Shown here piece after piece: positions 43,944 to 53,854 of a stretch of 64,000 nt of DNA (its first letter is position 1; every line of letters begins with the position of its first letter). The notes beneath the pieces were generated by a model. That model did not search any database. It was not told the DNA's origin and worked only from the letters and a program-made list of their open reading frames with translations. The stretch is taken from NCBI GenBank assembly GCA_024695145.1, contig JAILIS010000022.1:1-64000 (forward strand), read 5' to 3'. The position numbers were made by a program, and so were the translations under genes. This stretch comes from Lachnospiraceae bacterium. Its GTDB lineage: Bacteria; Bacillota; Clostridia; Lachnospirales; Lachnospiraceae.

Positions 43944-45265
43944 TGTTTATCTCCTTTCATAACCTGATCCATATCATTTGACAGTCCCTTCTGTACAAGG
44001 ACGGTCTTCAGAACCTGCGCATCGGTTGTAACGTCAAGAACAGAGTCCTTGAACAGTTTGTTCAAAAGCCTTGCCAGCGCAGAATTGATCGTATCCATAG
44101 TATTCTCGATATCGCGTTTGGCCGACAGGATCTCCTTCCCGGGCTCACTCACGCGGTCATACTCCCTGTACGCATCCACAAGCTTTACCGATGTCGGCAG
44201 ATAATAATCCATCAGTTCATGTATCTTCTTCATCTGTTCGGGATGTTCCTTGACCCTGATGAATATCTCTTTCAGCAGTCCTTCAAGCCTGTCCAGTTTG
44301 GCGGATATCTCGACTCCGGGGATATCGTTGTTCAGCATTCTGATCCGGTTTATATAGTCCTGACCTTCCCTTATCATCCTTGACAGTTCGGCAGATTCCT
44401 CTGCCGAGAGCTGGGGGAATTCCTGCTCGTCCTCACTCCTTGCGACGGTATCGATCACACTATCCGCCCCGCTCTTTGTCTCGAGTTCAAGATAATGGTT
44501 GAACACCTCGTCCGTTAATATGAAAGTCCTGCCGTCCCTGTCAAGATGCCCCTGCGGGAAATATCCCAGTTCTATGAGCGCCTTCAGTTCCCTGATGACT
44601 TTTTTCTTTGATCTGTTAAGTGAAAGAGCGAGTATCTCAGTGTCGATATACTGCCTTTTTCCGATGACCATTGCATATCTTGCGGCAAGTTCCGACATTC
44701 GGCCTTTTCTGATGCCCTTTCCAAGGACAACTCCGAAGAAAGTCATGAAGGCCAATGACGCAACAAGGCCTGCCACGGATACGGTTCCGGCCAGAAGTCC
44801 CGTAAGGCTTCCGGTCACGGCTGCAACAGTCGTGATCCCCAGTCCGATACCGCCTGCAACGGTCAGTGCGGTCGAGGTACCTGCACCGGTATCTCTGAAA
44901 GGAAATGCAAGTTCTGCAGTGCTTTTTCCTTTTCGGGCGGCACGTCGTCGTTCGGCTTTTGCCTCCTCGCGCCGGCGTCTTTCTTCTGCCATCTGCCGCC
45001 TGACCTGTTGACGCTCCTCATGCAGACGTCTCTGGACCTCGGCCGTCCGTGTATTTCCCGAAAAATCTTCTTTTCTGCGTGACAGAGGGACCGCGTTTTT
45101 CGAAGGGCTCATGGCGTCATTCATTCTGTCGCCCACGCCGTCGAGGAAATTATCAACGCTCTTTTCTATCACATCATTCAGCAATGACCAGTTATTATTT
45201 TTTACGCCCTCGGAAACGGCCTTTTCAAGGTCTTTTCCGAAGCTGCTCTTTCTGTTGTCGGGCAT
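43940..45265 (-). CDS. XpaC-family protein
   Basis: 441 residues. An acidic/basic helical N-terminus with a strong coiled coil (RRLHEERQQVRRQMAEERRR), then two hydrophobic helices (about 130-190), then an XpaC-like C-terminal region (LDRLEGLLKEIFIRVKEHPE, MDYYLPTSVKLVDAYREYD) that is the shared mark of this family. XpaC was named for hydrolysis of an indolyl phosphate, but no catalytic residue is evident. It occurs next to TelA in many Firmicutes, as here. Confidence 0.85.
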   Translation of the reverse strand: MPDNRKSSFGKDLEKAVSEGVKNNNWSLLNDVIEKSVDNFLDGVGDRMNDAMSPSKNAVPLSRRKEDFSGNTRTAEVQRRLHEERQQVRRQMAEERRRREEAKAERRRAARKGKSTAELAFPFRDTGAGTSTALTVAGGIGLGITTVAAVTGSLTGLLAGTVSVAGLVASLAFMTFFGVVLGKGIRKGRMSELAARYAMVIGKRQYIDTEILALSLNRSKKKVIRELKALIELGYFPQGHLDRDGRTFILTDEVFNHYLELETKSGADSVIDTVARSEDEQEFPQLSAEESAELSRMIREGQDYINRIRMLNNDIPGVEISAKLDRLEGLLKEIFIRVKEHPEQMKKIHELMDYYLPTSVKLVDAYREYDRVSEPGKEILSAKRDIENTMDTINSALARLLNKLFKDSVLDVTTDAQVLKTVLVQKGLSNDMDQVMKGDKQ

Positions 45266-45269
45266 CTTT

Positions 45270-46736
45270 TCATTGTTCCTTCACACCGTGAGTGAGCGCG
45301 GGCTTCATCTGATCCGTCTCATCTTCCGGGAGAAGGTCTCCCTCATCGAACGGATATCGCAGTTTTTTTGCTTTACTGTTGTAAGCACCAATGCGTCTGT
45401 AATCCCCCGCCTCCGGATTGTGTATATCAAGCATATAGAATATATCCGCCGATCCGTCACGTCTGATGATAAAACCCCTGTACGTAAGATCCGTAAGAGT
45501 CTCGTCACCTTCAGGGTTCCACAGTCCCCTTACACGGGCTGTCAAAGCGAATTCATTGAGTGCACACATCTCGAGAACATCATTCATGACCATCGCTCGC
45601 TTCTTTTTCTTGTCGAAAATAAAGCAGGCGACATCGGGATCGGTCCCGTAGTTCGGGTATGTGATATAAGTCGTTGCGATCTGGACATGATCTTCCGTAG
45701 TGATCGGGTATGATTTTATCTCATGCCAAGAAACTTCATCAAGTTCTTCATCCGCAACCGGTATTATCTCCTCCGTGATCCTTTTATTAAGATCGTTCAG
45801 CCCCGGAACATGCTCCTTGAAAGAACTGAATTCAAGTACCTCTTCCACTTCATTGTATCTGCTGTCGTCTTCCGGATACAGATCATATCCGTATACCTGC
45901 CTTGCTATTGAAATAAAAGGAGTACCGCTGATCTTATCGGAAGTGATGCTGTCGGCAGCACGGGATCCCGTGATCTCATATTCGTACATGGCTGATGTGG
46001 TGGTATCCCTTGAGTTGACCCTCATGGTGTAGATGATGCTGACCGTCTCCTCTCCGGTTTCACTGTCCATAAGAGCAACTTCCATTTCAAGTGATCCGTC
46101 GGAATACAGAGTCGCTCTTCTTATCTCGGAAACGGTTGGACCACGATCTTCCGCCAAAAATCTGTACTTCATATCGTTGCTTATCTGGATATGCGGTGCT
46201 TCACCGTCATGCGATATTGTTTCATCGGTCGGAATACGGGGTATATCCTTGATCTTTCCGAACATCGCATAGATGCTTGCTGTCACCACGCGCGGATCAG
46301 CCTCATAGTAATCGCCGACAGTCGTTACGCCGAGTTCTTCATCGGTACAGTTGCATATATACAGATGTATACAGTGCCAGATCAGGCTGGCACTTGTCGA
46401 AGAATATGCCGTCAGCGTCTCTACAGTTCCGAGGTTTACCGCATCACACAGCTGCGCCATTCTTTTGATGCTCGGAGGCAGATTGGCAACATCCAGCTCT
46501 TCCGATGTTTTGCCCGAATGTGCTGCGTGAGAATCCGGAACATCGGCTGCTTCCTCTGCGGCACCGTCTTTATCGGCATCATCCTCATCGAGGACAGAAC
46601 CGACCAACACCCGGGAATCCGCCATCGGATCGACCTGTCCGAAGCTGCTCTTCTCGGGTGCCACATCCCCGGTACATGCCGTAAGACTGCCAAGTACAAG
46701 GACCGATATGATCAATGAAGCCGTGATTCTTCTCAT
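45270..46736 (-). CDS. Hypothetical lipoprotein
   Basis: 488 residues. The signal peptide ends in the lipobox LTAC (Cys 21), followed by an acidic low-complexity stretch of about 60 residues (DEDDADKDGAAEEAADV) that probably acts as a linker from the membrane. The remainder is beta-rich without a recognised domain. It is 4 bases upstream of xpaC and may be the surface part of the XpaC/TelA system. Only the lipoprotein nature is certain. Confidence 0.75.
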   Translation of the reverse strand: MRRITASLIISVLVLGSLTACTGDVAPEKSSFGQVDPMADSRVLVGSVLDEDDADKDGAAEEAADVPDSHAAHSGKTSEELDVANLPPSIKRMAQLCDAVNLGTVETLTAYSSTSASLIWHCIHLYICNCTDEELGVTTVGDYYEADPRVVTASIYAMFGKIKDIPRIPTDETISHDGEAPHIQISNDMKYRFLAEDRGPTVSEIRRATLYSDGSLEMEVALMDSETGEETVSIIYTMRVNSRDTTTSAMYEYEITGSRAADSITSDKISGTPFISIARQVYGYDLYPEDDSRYNEVEEVLEFSSFKEHVPGLNDLNKRITEEIIPVADEELDEVSWHEIKSYPITTEDHVQIATTYITYPNYGTDPDVACFIFDKKKKRAMVMNDVLEMCALNEFALTARVRGLWNPEGDETLTDLTYRGFIIRRDGSADIFYMLDIHNPEAGDYRRIGAYNSKAKKLRYPFDEGDLLPEDETDQMKPALTHGVKEQ

Positions 46737-46752
46737 ATTGTATCCGGAAAGG

Positions 46753-47754
46753 TCACAGGAGCTGTGCCTGGACCGCGGTAAGGGCTACAACACCCACTAT
46801 ATCTTCCGCACAGCAACCGCGTGAAAGGTCATTTACCGGCCTTGACAGGCCCTGAAGCATCGGTCCGTAAGCCTCCGCTTTGGCAAGACGTTCCACAAGT
46901 TTATATCCGATATTGCCGGCATCAAGATTGGGGAAAATAAGCACATTTGCCATTCCTCCTATCTCTGATCCGGGAGATTTATGTCTTGATACACTCGGTA
47001 CTATAGCCGCATCCGTCTGAAGTTCACCGTCAAGAAGCAACTGGGGATATTTTTCCTTGGCTATACTTGTTGCCTGTGCAACTTTGTCAACAAGCGGATG
47101 CTTTGCGCTACCCTTTGTGGAATGTGAAAGCATCGCTATGATCGGCTTGGAACCGACAAGAGACGTAAAACTTTTGGCCGATGTGTTGGCTATGCTCGCA
47201 AGCTCCTCTGCCGTCGGATCCTGATTGAGTCCGCAGTCGGCAAACAGGAATGTTCCGTGATCACCGTATTCACAGTCTGGTACATCTAGGATGAAAAATC
47301 CCGAAACAAGATCGACGCCGGGAGCGGTACGCAGGATCTGCAGCGAAGGACGCAGAACATCGGCAGTCGCATGGCAGGCACCGGCTACCATACCGTCGGC
47401 ATCATTCTGCTTTACCATCATGACGCCCCACATCAGGTTATCGTTTGCCAGCCGTTCTCTTGCCTTTTCAAGAGTCATCCCCTTCTTCTCGCGGAGTTCA
47501 AACAGTCTCTGGGCATATTCGTCAAATTTGTCGCTCTCCTCCGGATCCACGACATTTATATCTGCCAGATCCACCTCGAGCCACCGCGCCCCGTCCATGA
47601 TCTTCTCTTTTTTTCCGATCATGATCAGATTGGCTATGCCCTGTTCAAGGATCTTTGACGCAGCGATAAGTGTACGTCTGTCATTACTCTCCGGCAGAAC
47701 TATCGTCTTCTTATCCTGTTTTGCACGCTCTTTGATATTTTCAATGAATTTCAT
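46753..47754 (-). CDS. pta: Phosphate acetyltransferase
   Basis: 333 residues from the ATG at 47754 with GGAGGAG 8 bases upstream; a much longer in-frame start would run through the promoter. It converts acetyl-CoA and phosphate to acetyl phosphate. Family motifs are KTIVLPESNDRRTLIAA, MVAGACHATADVLRPSLQI, FADCGLNQDPTAEELA and the C-terminal ANVLIFPNLDAGNIGYKL. It is short (Pta core only). ackA, the usual next gene, is not adjacent. Confidence 0.95.
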   Translation of the reverse strand: MKFIENIKERAKQDKKTIVLPESNDRRTLIAASKILEQGIANLIMIGKKEKIMDGARWLEVDLADINVVDPEESDKFDEYAQRLFELREKKGMTLEKARERLANDNLMWGVMMVKQNDADGMVAGACHATADVLRPSLQILRTAPGVDLVSGFFILDVPDCEYGDHGTFLFADCGLNQDPTAEELASIANTSAKSFTSLVGSKPIIAMLSHSTKGSAKHPLVDKVAQATSIAKEKYPQLLLDGELQTDAAIVPSVSRHKSPGSEIGGMANVLIFPNLDAGNIGYKLVERLAKAEAYGPMLQGLSRPVNDLSRGCCAEDIVGVVALTAVQAQLL

Positions 47755-47830
47755 GGATAAACTCCTCCTGCTTCCTGAGAGCCCCAAAGCACTGAAAGTT
47801 CTCATATAAATCGGTATAATCACCCAGTAA

Positions 47831-47859
47831 ATTATATATCCACACGCGAAAGCATACAA
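47831..47859 (-). promoter_or_regulatory. Promoter of pta
   Basis: TTGTAT (47854-47859), 17 bases and TATAAT (47831-47836) on the minus strand, giving a leader of about 70 bases before the pta start codon. Confidence 0.7.
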
Positions 47860-47876
47860 GAGCAAAATCATATGCC

Positions 47877-49124
47877 TCAGATGATCACAAGCTCTCTTTC
47901 GTAGTCATGTGCCGGGGTTTTGTCGAACCTGAATGTGCACGACCGGTCATAAAGGTTGGCGGCCCTTATGTCCTTTCCAAACAGATAAAGTGCCTCGTCA
48001 TCCAGTATTGATGCGGCATCTCCCGCTTTACTGATCACCGGCACAATAGAGTTTTCTTTGAGTCGTGACAAAAGAGCTGATGCAGATCTGCGAAATCCGA
48101 GTATCCTGATGTATGAAACAGTGCAGTCCGAAAGATCCTGCGCATAGTCTTCCTTCCTGATGTCAAGCATTATGTGCAGAAGAGCCCTGTAGATCCTGCC
48201 CTTTGTATATTCCTTGGAATGAACGAGATCCACGAAGCTCTCGTAATCCCTGTATTTTCCTATATTTGACCGTATCCTTCCCGCTATGTTGGCGGAAACA
48301 TCCATGTAATCCGTAAGTACCCTGTCCGAATGATCATCCTCGGCATCAATGATTTTCTGCAGGATCGTATAGAGTTGTATCGACATATCGCCGACACCTA
48401 CAGGAAAACACTTACCGCTTATGCTCTCAAGATTTCTGTATACGTATTTGGGAACCATGTGGGCGAACGGTTCATTACCGTAAATCTTCCGGCGTACCGC
48501 CGCGGCGCTCAATGCGTCATCTCCGGTATCGTTGTAGCCGCCGCCATGTCTTTTTATACATATCTTTTCGATATCGGACCGAAGATATGCCAGCGACTTG
48601 ATATAGCGCACTGCAAGCATATCGTTCGGTGCAACGGTATTGCCGTAAACCTCCGCGTAGGCTCTGGCATATGACATTCCCTCTTTCAGGAGCTTCGTTA
48701 CCCGGTAGTTCTTTGATCCCGAAGAATCTCCTCCCTGAGACAGAATGTGAAGTCCCGGATCATTTTCCTCCCGTAGACCGGCAAGTGACAAAAGCATATC
48801 CATATCGGCGCATTCACTGCCAAAGCACAGTGTATCCACACATCCCATCAAAGTGAGCGCACTCACCGCTCCCTGTGCAAAATAATCCGCGGAGGCTGTC
48901 GCGTACATGACCGGAAGCTCTATGACAAGATCGGCTCCGCCCATAAGGGCCTGAGCCGTTCTCGCGTACTTATCGCAGATCGCCGGAAGACCCCGCTGCA
49001 CGAAGTCACCGCTCATCACCGCAACAATATGATCGGCACCCGATTCCTCCCGCATCTTACGGAAGAAGTATTCATGGCCTTTGTGAAAAGGATTGAGTTC
49101 GCATATGCATGCGCATACCTTCAT
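47877..49124 (-). CDS. tmcAL: tRNA(Met) cytidine acetate ligase
   Basis: 415 residues. Uses acetate and ATP to acetylate C34 of elongator tRNA-Met. The nucleotidyltransferase start CELNPFHKGHEYFFR holds the HxGH motif, followed by VMSGDFVQRGLPAICDKYARTAQAL and DLVIELP, all diagnostic of the YlbM/TmcAL group. It is the last gene of the polA operon, 8 bases after the UPF0210 gene. Confidence 0.94.
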   Translation of the reverse strand: MKVCACICELNPFHKGHEYFFRKMREESGADHIVAVMSGDFVQRGLPAICDKYARTAQALMGGADLVIELPVMYATASADYFAQGAVSALTLMGCVDTLCFGSECADMDMLLSLAGLREENDPGLHILSQGGDSSGSKNYRVTKLLKEGMSYARAYAEVYGNTVAPNDMLAVRYIKSLAYLRSDIEKICIKRHGGGYNDTGDDALSAAAVRRKIYGNEPFAHMVPKYVYRNLESISGKCFPVGVGDMSIQLYTILQKIIDAEDDHSDRVLTDYMDVSANIAGRIRSNIGKYRDYESFVDLVHSKEYTKGRIYRALLHIMLDIRKEDYAQDLSDCTVSYIRILGFRRSASALLSRLKENSIVPVISKAGDAASILDDEALYLFGKDIRAANLYDRSCTFRFDKTPAHDYERELVII

Positions 49125-49132
49125 ATCTGTCC

Positions 49133-50485
49133 TCAGTTTTTAAAGCTGTGTATCGGGGCCGGTATCCTGCCCTTTCTGTTTATGAACTCTTCACACGAGG
49201 CTTTGTTAACGGCTATTACCGGCGCCCTGCCGAGCAGTCCGCCGTACTCAGCCATCTCGCCTACACCCTTGCCTTTTGCGGGACACAGTCTTACAGCGGT
49301 GGTCTTCTGATTGACCATGCCGATCGCCATCTCATCCGCAATAATGCCTGAGATCGTTGATGCTCCGGTATCTCCCGGTATCGCTATCATATCGAGTCCC
49401 ACCGAACATACACATGTCATCGCCTCAAGTTTTTCAATGGTCAGCGCACCCGCGTTTACCGCATCTATCATACCCTGATCTTCGGATACCGGAATAAACG
49501 CTCCTGACAGTCCTCCCACATAAGAGCTTGCCATGACGCCGCCCTTTTTTACCTGATCGTTAAGCATTGCAAGAGCAGCCGTGCTTCCCGGTGCTCCGGC
49601 ATATTCAAGACCCATCTCGCAAAGTATATCCGCAACGGAATCACCTATTGCAGGCGTCGGTGCAAGCGACAGATCGACGATCCCGAAAGGTACGTTCAGC
49701 CGCAAAGAAGCTTCCTTTGCTACGAGCTGGCCTACTCTCGTGACCTTGAACGCAGTCTTTTTGATAGTCTCACACAGTTCCTCAAAGCCTGCGCCCTTAC
49801 ACTTGGCTACCGCTCTCCTGACAACGCCCGGTCCGGATACACCGACGTTTATGGCCGTATCACCTTCCGTCACCCCGAAGAACGCACCTGCCATGAAAGG
49901 ATTGTCATCCGGAGCATTACAGAATACTACGAGCTTGGCGGGCCCCACATCCGACTTCTCCGATGTTTCTTTGATGATCGTGCCCATCATCCGCACGGCA
50001 TCCATATCGATACCGCACCGCGTAGAACCGACATTAACGGATGAGCATACAAGTTCCGTTGACGCCAAAGCATCGGGTATCGATCTTATCAGGTTCCTGT
50101 CCGCACTCGTCATTCCCTTTGAAACAAGAGCCGAGTATCCTCCGAGAAAGTTCACTCCCACTTCCCGGGCGGCTCTGTCGAGCATCATTGCTATCTTAAC
50201 AAAATCGTCCTGTCCCTTTGCGGCTCCCGCGCCGATTATCGCAACGGGTGTTATTGAAATCCTTTTGTTAACTATTGGGATCCCGAACTCAAGCTCGATC
50301 TTGTTACCGACGGATACAAGATCCCCCGCGGTCTTTGTTATCCTGTCGTATATCCTGTCACACAGCCTGGTGATATCGTCGCTCACACAGTCGAGCAGAC
50401 TGATCCCCATTGTGATCGTACGTACATCGAGATTTTCTTTCTCGATCATCTTGTTCGTTTCATTGACTTCGAATATATTGATCAT
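49133..50485 (-). CDS. UPF0210/PFL-family protein
   Basis: 450 residues. Recognised as the UPF0210 (DUF711) family by [44 protein letters not shown] and [16 protein letters not shown]. The fold is related to pyruvate formate-lyase-like barrels, but the glycyl radical loop is absent; the function is unknown. It is almost always paired with a UPF0237 ACT protein, which here lies 19 bases upstream. Confidence 0.9.
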   Translation of the reverse strand: MINIFEVNETNKMIEKENLDVRTITMGISLLDCVSDDITRLCDRIYDRITKTAGDLVSVGNKIELEFGIPIVNKRISITPVAIIGAGAAKGQDDFVKIAMMLDRAAREVGVNFLGGYSALVSKGMTSADRNLIRSIPDALASTELVCSSVNVGSTRCGIDMDAVRMMGTIIKETSEKSDVGPAKLVVFCNAPDDNPFMAGAFFGVTEGDTAINVGVSGPGVVRRAVAKCKGAGFEELCETIKKTAFKVTRVGQLVAKEASLRLNVPFGIVDLSLAPTPAIGDSVADILCEMGLEYAGAPGSTAALAMLNDQVKKGGVMASSYVGGLSGAFIPVSEDQGMIDAVNAGALTIEKLEAMTCVCSVGLDMIAIPGDTGASTISGIIADEMAIGMVNQKTTAVRLCPAKGKGVGEMAEYGGLLGRAPVIAVNKASCEEFINRKGRIPAPIHSFKN

Positions 50486-50504
50486 GTTCTGTCTCCGTCA
50501 CACT

Positions 50505-50777
50505 TCAGATCCTGTGCATCTGCTGGAATATCTCTTCACGCTGGCAATGAATGACCACACCGATCTCTTCTCCGATCTGTGTAAGCTCTGATGCGATATC
50601 CGCAAAGGGCTTGGGTGAATCATTCATATCGGCGATCATCATCATGCTGAAAAATCCGTCTACTATGGTCTGCGAAATATCAAGGATGTTTATCCTGTTA
50701 TTCGCAAGATACGTACAGACCTTTGCAATGATACCCACCGTATCTTTTCCGACTACCGTGATTATCGTCTTCTTCAT
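50505..50777 (-). CDS. ACT-domain protein (UPF0237)
   Basis: 90 residues, a single ACT domain: IITVVGKDTVGIIAKVCTYL and the NRINILDISQTIVDGFFSMM segment. ACT domains bind amino acids and regulate partners; this one is the standing partner of the UPF0210 protein encoded next. Confidence 0.93.
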   Translation of the reverse strand: MKKTIITVVGKDTVGIIAKVCTYLANNRINILDISQTIVDGFFSMMMIADMNDSPKPFADIASELTQIGEEIGVVIHCQREEIFQQMHRI

Positions 50778-50807
50778 TTTCTCTCTCCTTAAATATCTGT
50801 TATATGT

Positions 50808-51605
50808 TCAGATCGTCACGCACTGTGATGTCTCGGATCTTTTGGCTACCCTGATATCAAAATCGGACGGGGAATACTCACCCTCATCCATCATTATTTC
50901 CAGTCTTACAGCCTCATATGCAAGCTCCGCGAGGTTATTCTCGGCGCTCAGGTGCGCAAGTGTGATGGATTTCATGTCGTCATGAAGCAGACGGCACAAA
51001 AGCCTTCCGCAGTTTTCGTTGGACAGGTGACCCTTGTCCGACAAAATACGCTGCTTGAGCCGGTAAGGATATCTTCCGACCTGGAGCATGTTAACGTCAT
51101 GATTGGCTTCGATGAAAAGCGCGTCGACACCGGAAAAGCCTTCTATAATCCTGTCGGTGTAAGTGCCGAGGTCCGTACACACACCGACCGCCCTGTCCCC
51201 GTGTTCTATCCTGTAGGCAACGGGTTCGAGAGCGTCATGGCTGACTTCTATCGGTCTGACATGAAGATCGTCTATGAGAAAATCATTATCGGCTCTGATC
51301 TCGACAAACAGTGATCTGTCAACGTTTCCGAGATACTTTTGGTTCATGATCCCCTTTATCGTGCCGCCGGTCGCATACATTGGAAGACCGTATTTTCTGG
51401 CCATAACTCCGATGGATGCAATGTGATCCGAATGCTCATGCGTGATCAGTATACCGCTCAGATCAGATGCCGTAAGGCCCAGTTCGTTGAGCCCTTTTTC
51501 GATCCTCCTGCCGCTGATCCCCGCATCGATTATCACGTGCGTGTTATCGCTTCCGACGTAGATGCAGTTTCCACTGCTTCCGCTTGCTATACTGCATATC
51601 CTCAT
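50808..51605 (-). CDS. MBL-fold metallohydrolase (WalJ/YycJ-like)
   Basis: 265 residues. The metallo-beta-lactamase fold metal motif is ITHEHSDHIASIG, with SGSSGNCIYV at the start and GHLSNENCGRLL near the end, all typical of YycJ/WalJ. Relatives are predicted 5-prime-3-prime DNA exonucleases or hydrolases connected to wall or replication control. Here it lies between an FtsA-like gene and the ACT gene rather than next to walK. Confidence 0.9.
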   Translation of the reverse strand: MRICSIASGSSGNCIYVGSDNTHVIIDAGISGRRIEKGLNELGLTASDLSGILITHEHSDHIASIGVMARKYGLPMYATGGTIKGIMNQKYLGNVDRSLFVEIRADNDFLIDDLHVRPIEVSHDALEPVAYRIEHGDRAVGVCTDLGTYTDRIIEGFSGVDALFIEANHDVNMLQVGRYPYRLKQRILSDKGHLSNENCGRLLCRLLHDDMKSITLAHLSAENNLAELAYEAVRLEIMMDEGEYSPSDFDIRVAKRSETSQCVTI

Positions 51606-51651
51606 TATATCTCTCCCCTTATATGATCATTCATACACAACGTCTTCCTGA

Positions 51652-53838
51652 CTATTCCCACCTGATGTCGAGGAAGTCTCCATCCTTAATCTCCTCGGAG
51701 AATACCGCTTTATGGCTGTTCAGTTCCGTTACGATCCCTTTTCCCGCAGGTCTGTTTTTCAGGTCAAAATCTATAAAATCAAAAATATCCGTAAACACAT
51801 ATTTTTCTTTGCCGCTGAGGATCACCGGATCACCGTTAACAAACACGTTGACAGTGGTGTGCTTTGCCTCTTCTTCCCTGCGCTTTTCTTCTTCCTTCTG
51901 TTCCTTGTATCTGACATATTCCTCATCGAGCGTACCGTCGTCGGCGTACTCACTGTTTGCGAGAGATTCCGCCTCGATGGCATCCTCGTAACTGTCTATG
52001 CTCTTTCTGGGCTTGCCTTTCTGATTGGAACTTCTGATGGCACTCTCGGCTTCTTCATCTGATACGTCTGACAGATTCAGTTCCTCCATCGTCCAGATAA
52101 CGGAGAAATTGTCATAGCACTTCGTATCCCTGTCAGCCTTCTTGTTGTTAACGTATATGTTCATATCGGGATTGAGTATGACATCCATGAACTCGATGAT
52201 CTGTGAGACCGTATAATATGTGAGCATCTTTATATCATCGCTCTGCTGTATATCATAGAACTCCGACTGAAGACTGCCGTTGACTTCCGCAAATTTCGGC
52301 AGATCGATCTTCTTGTCATTTACTATGACCGATATGGTACTGCCGTATTCAAGGAGCGATCCGATGGTCGCGGCCGCCGCCTCTCCCTCTGTAGACTCCT
52401 CAATCTGTATCCGGTCTCCGGCTACGATCGGTGTGGTAAGACTGACCTGTCTTCCCTCCAGGATGATATGAGCACCCTCTCCGACTTCGCCGCGGATCAT
52501 GTGCGGTTTGCCGTTCACGGTAAAGTTGAGCTCGGGTCCACGCTTCGGGAACAGTCCTTCATTCGGGAAGCCCGCCTGCATGGCGGCATCAGCCACGGTA
52601 AGGTGTCCGTTGTCATAAAGCTTTATACGCTTATCATTAAACGTAACAAAGATAAAGTTGTTCTTCTGATCGTAGAAGTTTAAGCATATACCTATAGGCG
52701 TCACGTACATGCTGTCCAGAACGGCTCCGGAGAACTGGTAATCAATATCTTTGAATACTTCTTCTCCTCTGAGGGCAACACGTTCCGTCATGATGCCCAT
52801 CTCATTTGCAAGCGCATCCGTAAAGCCCGTGATCTTACCGCCTCCGCCGACAACGAATACCGCCGAAACCGGTTTGTTACCGTTGAGCTCCTTGATCTTG
52901 TCAGATACATCCTTCGCGATGTCGGCAATAACTCCCTCCACCAGTTTATGTACTTCGGCAGGCTCGGCCTTGTGCTCGATACCCATTATATCCTTGAACT
53001 TGACTGCCGATTTTTTTCCGGACTCTATCTTGACACGCTCCGCTTCGTTAAAATCAACCAGCAGGCCGTTCGCGATCGCCTCTGTCAGTTCATCTCCGGC
53101 CTTTGGGATCATTCCGTAAGCGATTATGCTTCCGTCTCTTGTGATCGATATATCGCTCGTACCCGCGCCTACATCCACGAGTGCGATATTGAGCATCATG
53201 TAATTGGTCGGAACAGCTGCGGTCATGGCTGCTATAGGCTCGAGCGTGAGATTGGCGACTTCAAGGCCGGCGATCTCGACAGCTTTGTACAGGCCGTCCA
53301 CAACATCATCCGGAAGAAATGTGGCTATCAGATCCACCGCTATGCTGTTGGCTTTGTGTTTCTCAAGAGTCGTGATGGGATATCCGTTAAGATAATACTT
53401 TACGACCGTGTAGCCGACACAGTAAAACTTCAGACCCGTGTTGTTTGCCTCCTGAAAATCCTCATAGGCCTTTTCGACGCCTAGCATCTCAAGTGTATAT
53501 ATATGTTCGGCATCTATCGTGGTCTCTTCCGGAAGTTCAAGGGTCGCCGATGAATTGATCGTCTTGAGAACACGTCCTGCGGCAGCGATACATACTTCAT
53601 GAAGTTCCTTGCCTATAATGGCTTCAAGATCATGCTTTACATCAAGGATCGTCTGTCCGACCCTGTCGATGTCATGTATCTGTCCGTCAAGCATCGACCT
53701 TGTATCATGTTTTCTGTCGCACTGGGCCACAACATGAAATGTTTCATCGGTACGATATCCAACGGTACCGACGATACTTCTCGTTCCTATATCGAGACCG
53801 AACACAAGCTGTCCGGGATTTTTCTTCTTCTCTGCCAC
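51652..53838 (-). CDS. FtsA-like actin-fold ATPase with long C-terminal extension
   Basis: 728 residues, against about 420 for FtsA. Residues 1-400 carry the actin-like ATPase motifs FGLDIGTRSIVG, LVDVGAGTSDI and VFVVGGGGKITG, with an FtsA-style 1C region (EVCIAAAGRVLKT). Residues 400-728 are an added segment of beta-rich parts with a charged linker (KEQKEEEKRREEEAKH). No C-terminal amphipathic FtsA membrane helix is evident. It lies between coaE and walJ. It may act in division or as a PilM-like scaffold. Confidence 0.85.
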   Translation of the reverse strand: MAEKKKNPGQLVFGLDIGTRSIVGTVGYRTDETFHVVAQCDRKHDTRSMLDGQIHDIDRVGQTILDVKHDLEAIIGKELHEVCIAAAGRVLKTINSSATLELPEETTIDAEHIYTLEMLGVEKAYEDFQEANNTGLKFYCVGYTVVKYYLNGYPITTLEKHKANSIAVDLIATFLPDDVVDGLYKAVEIAGLEVANLTLEPIAAMTAAVPTNYMMLNIALVDVGAGTSDISITRDGSIIAYGMIPKAGDELTEAIANGLLVDFNEAERVKIESGKKSAVKFKDIMGIEHKAEPAEVHKLVEGVIADIAKDVSDKIKELNGNKPVSAVFVVGGGGKITGFTDALANEMGIMTERVALRGEEVFKDIDYQFSGAVLDSMYVTPIGICLNFYDQKNNFIFVTFNDKRIKLYDNGHLTVADAAMQAGFPNEGLFPKRGPELNFTVNGKPHMIRGEVGEGAHIILEGRQVSLTTPIVAGDRIQIEESTEGEAAAATIGSLLEYGSTISVIVNDKKIDLPKFAEVNGSLQSEFYDIQQSDDIKMLTYYTVSQIIEFMDVILNPDMNIYVNNKKADRDTKCYDNFSVIWTMEELNLSDVSDEEAESAIRSSNQKGKPRKSIDSYEDAIEAESLANSEYADDGTLDEEYVRYKEQKEEEKRREEEAKHTTVNVFVNGDPVILSGKEKYVFTDIFDFIDFDLKNRPAGKGIVTELNSHKAVFSEEIKDGDFLDIRWE

Positions 53839-53854
53839 CTTTATACCTCACATA

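Noticed and set aside
47755..47871. Extended 372-residue pta start
   Set aside because: The extra N-terminus covers the promoter and leader; the ATG at 47754 has a strong GGAGGAG site and begins where Pta proteins begin.
49133..50485. UPF0210 protein as an active pyruvate formate-lyase
   Set aside because: The glycyl-radical loop and the Cys-Cys active site of PFL are absent; only the family nickname is shared.
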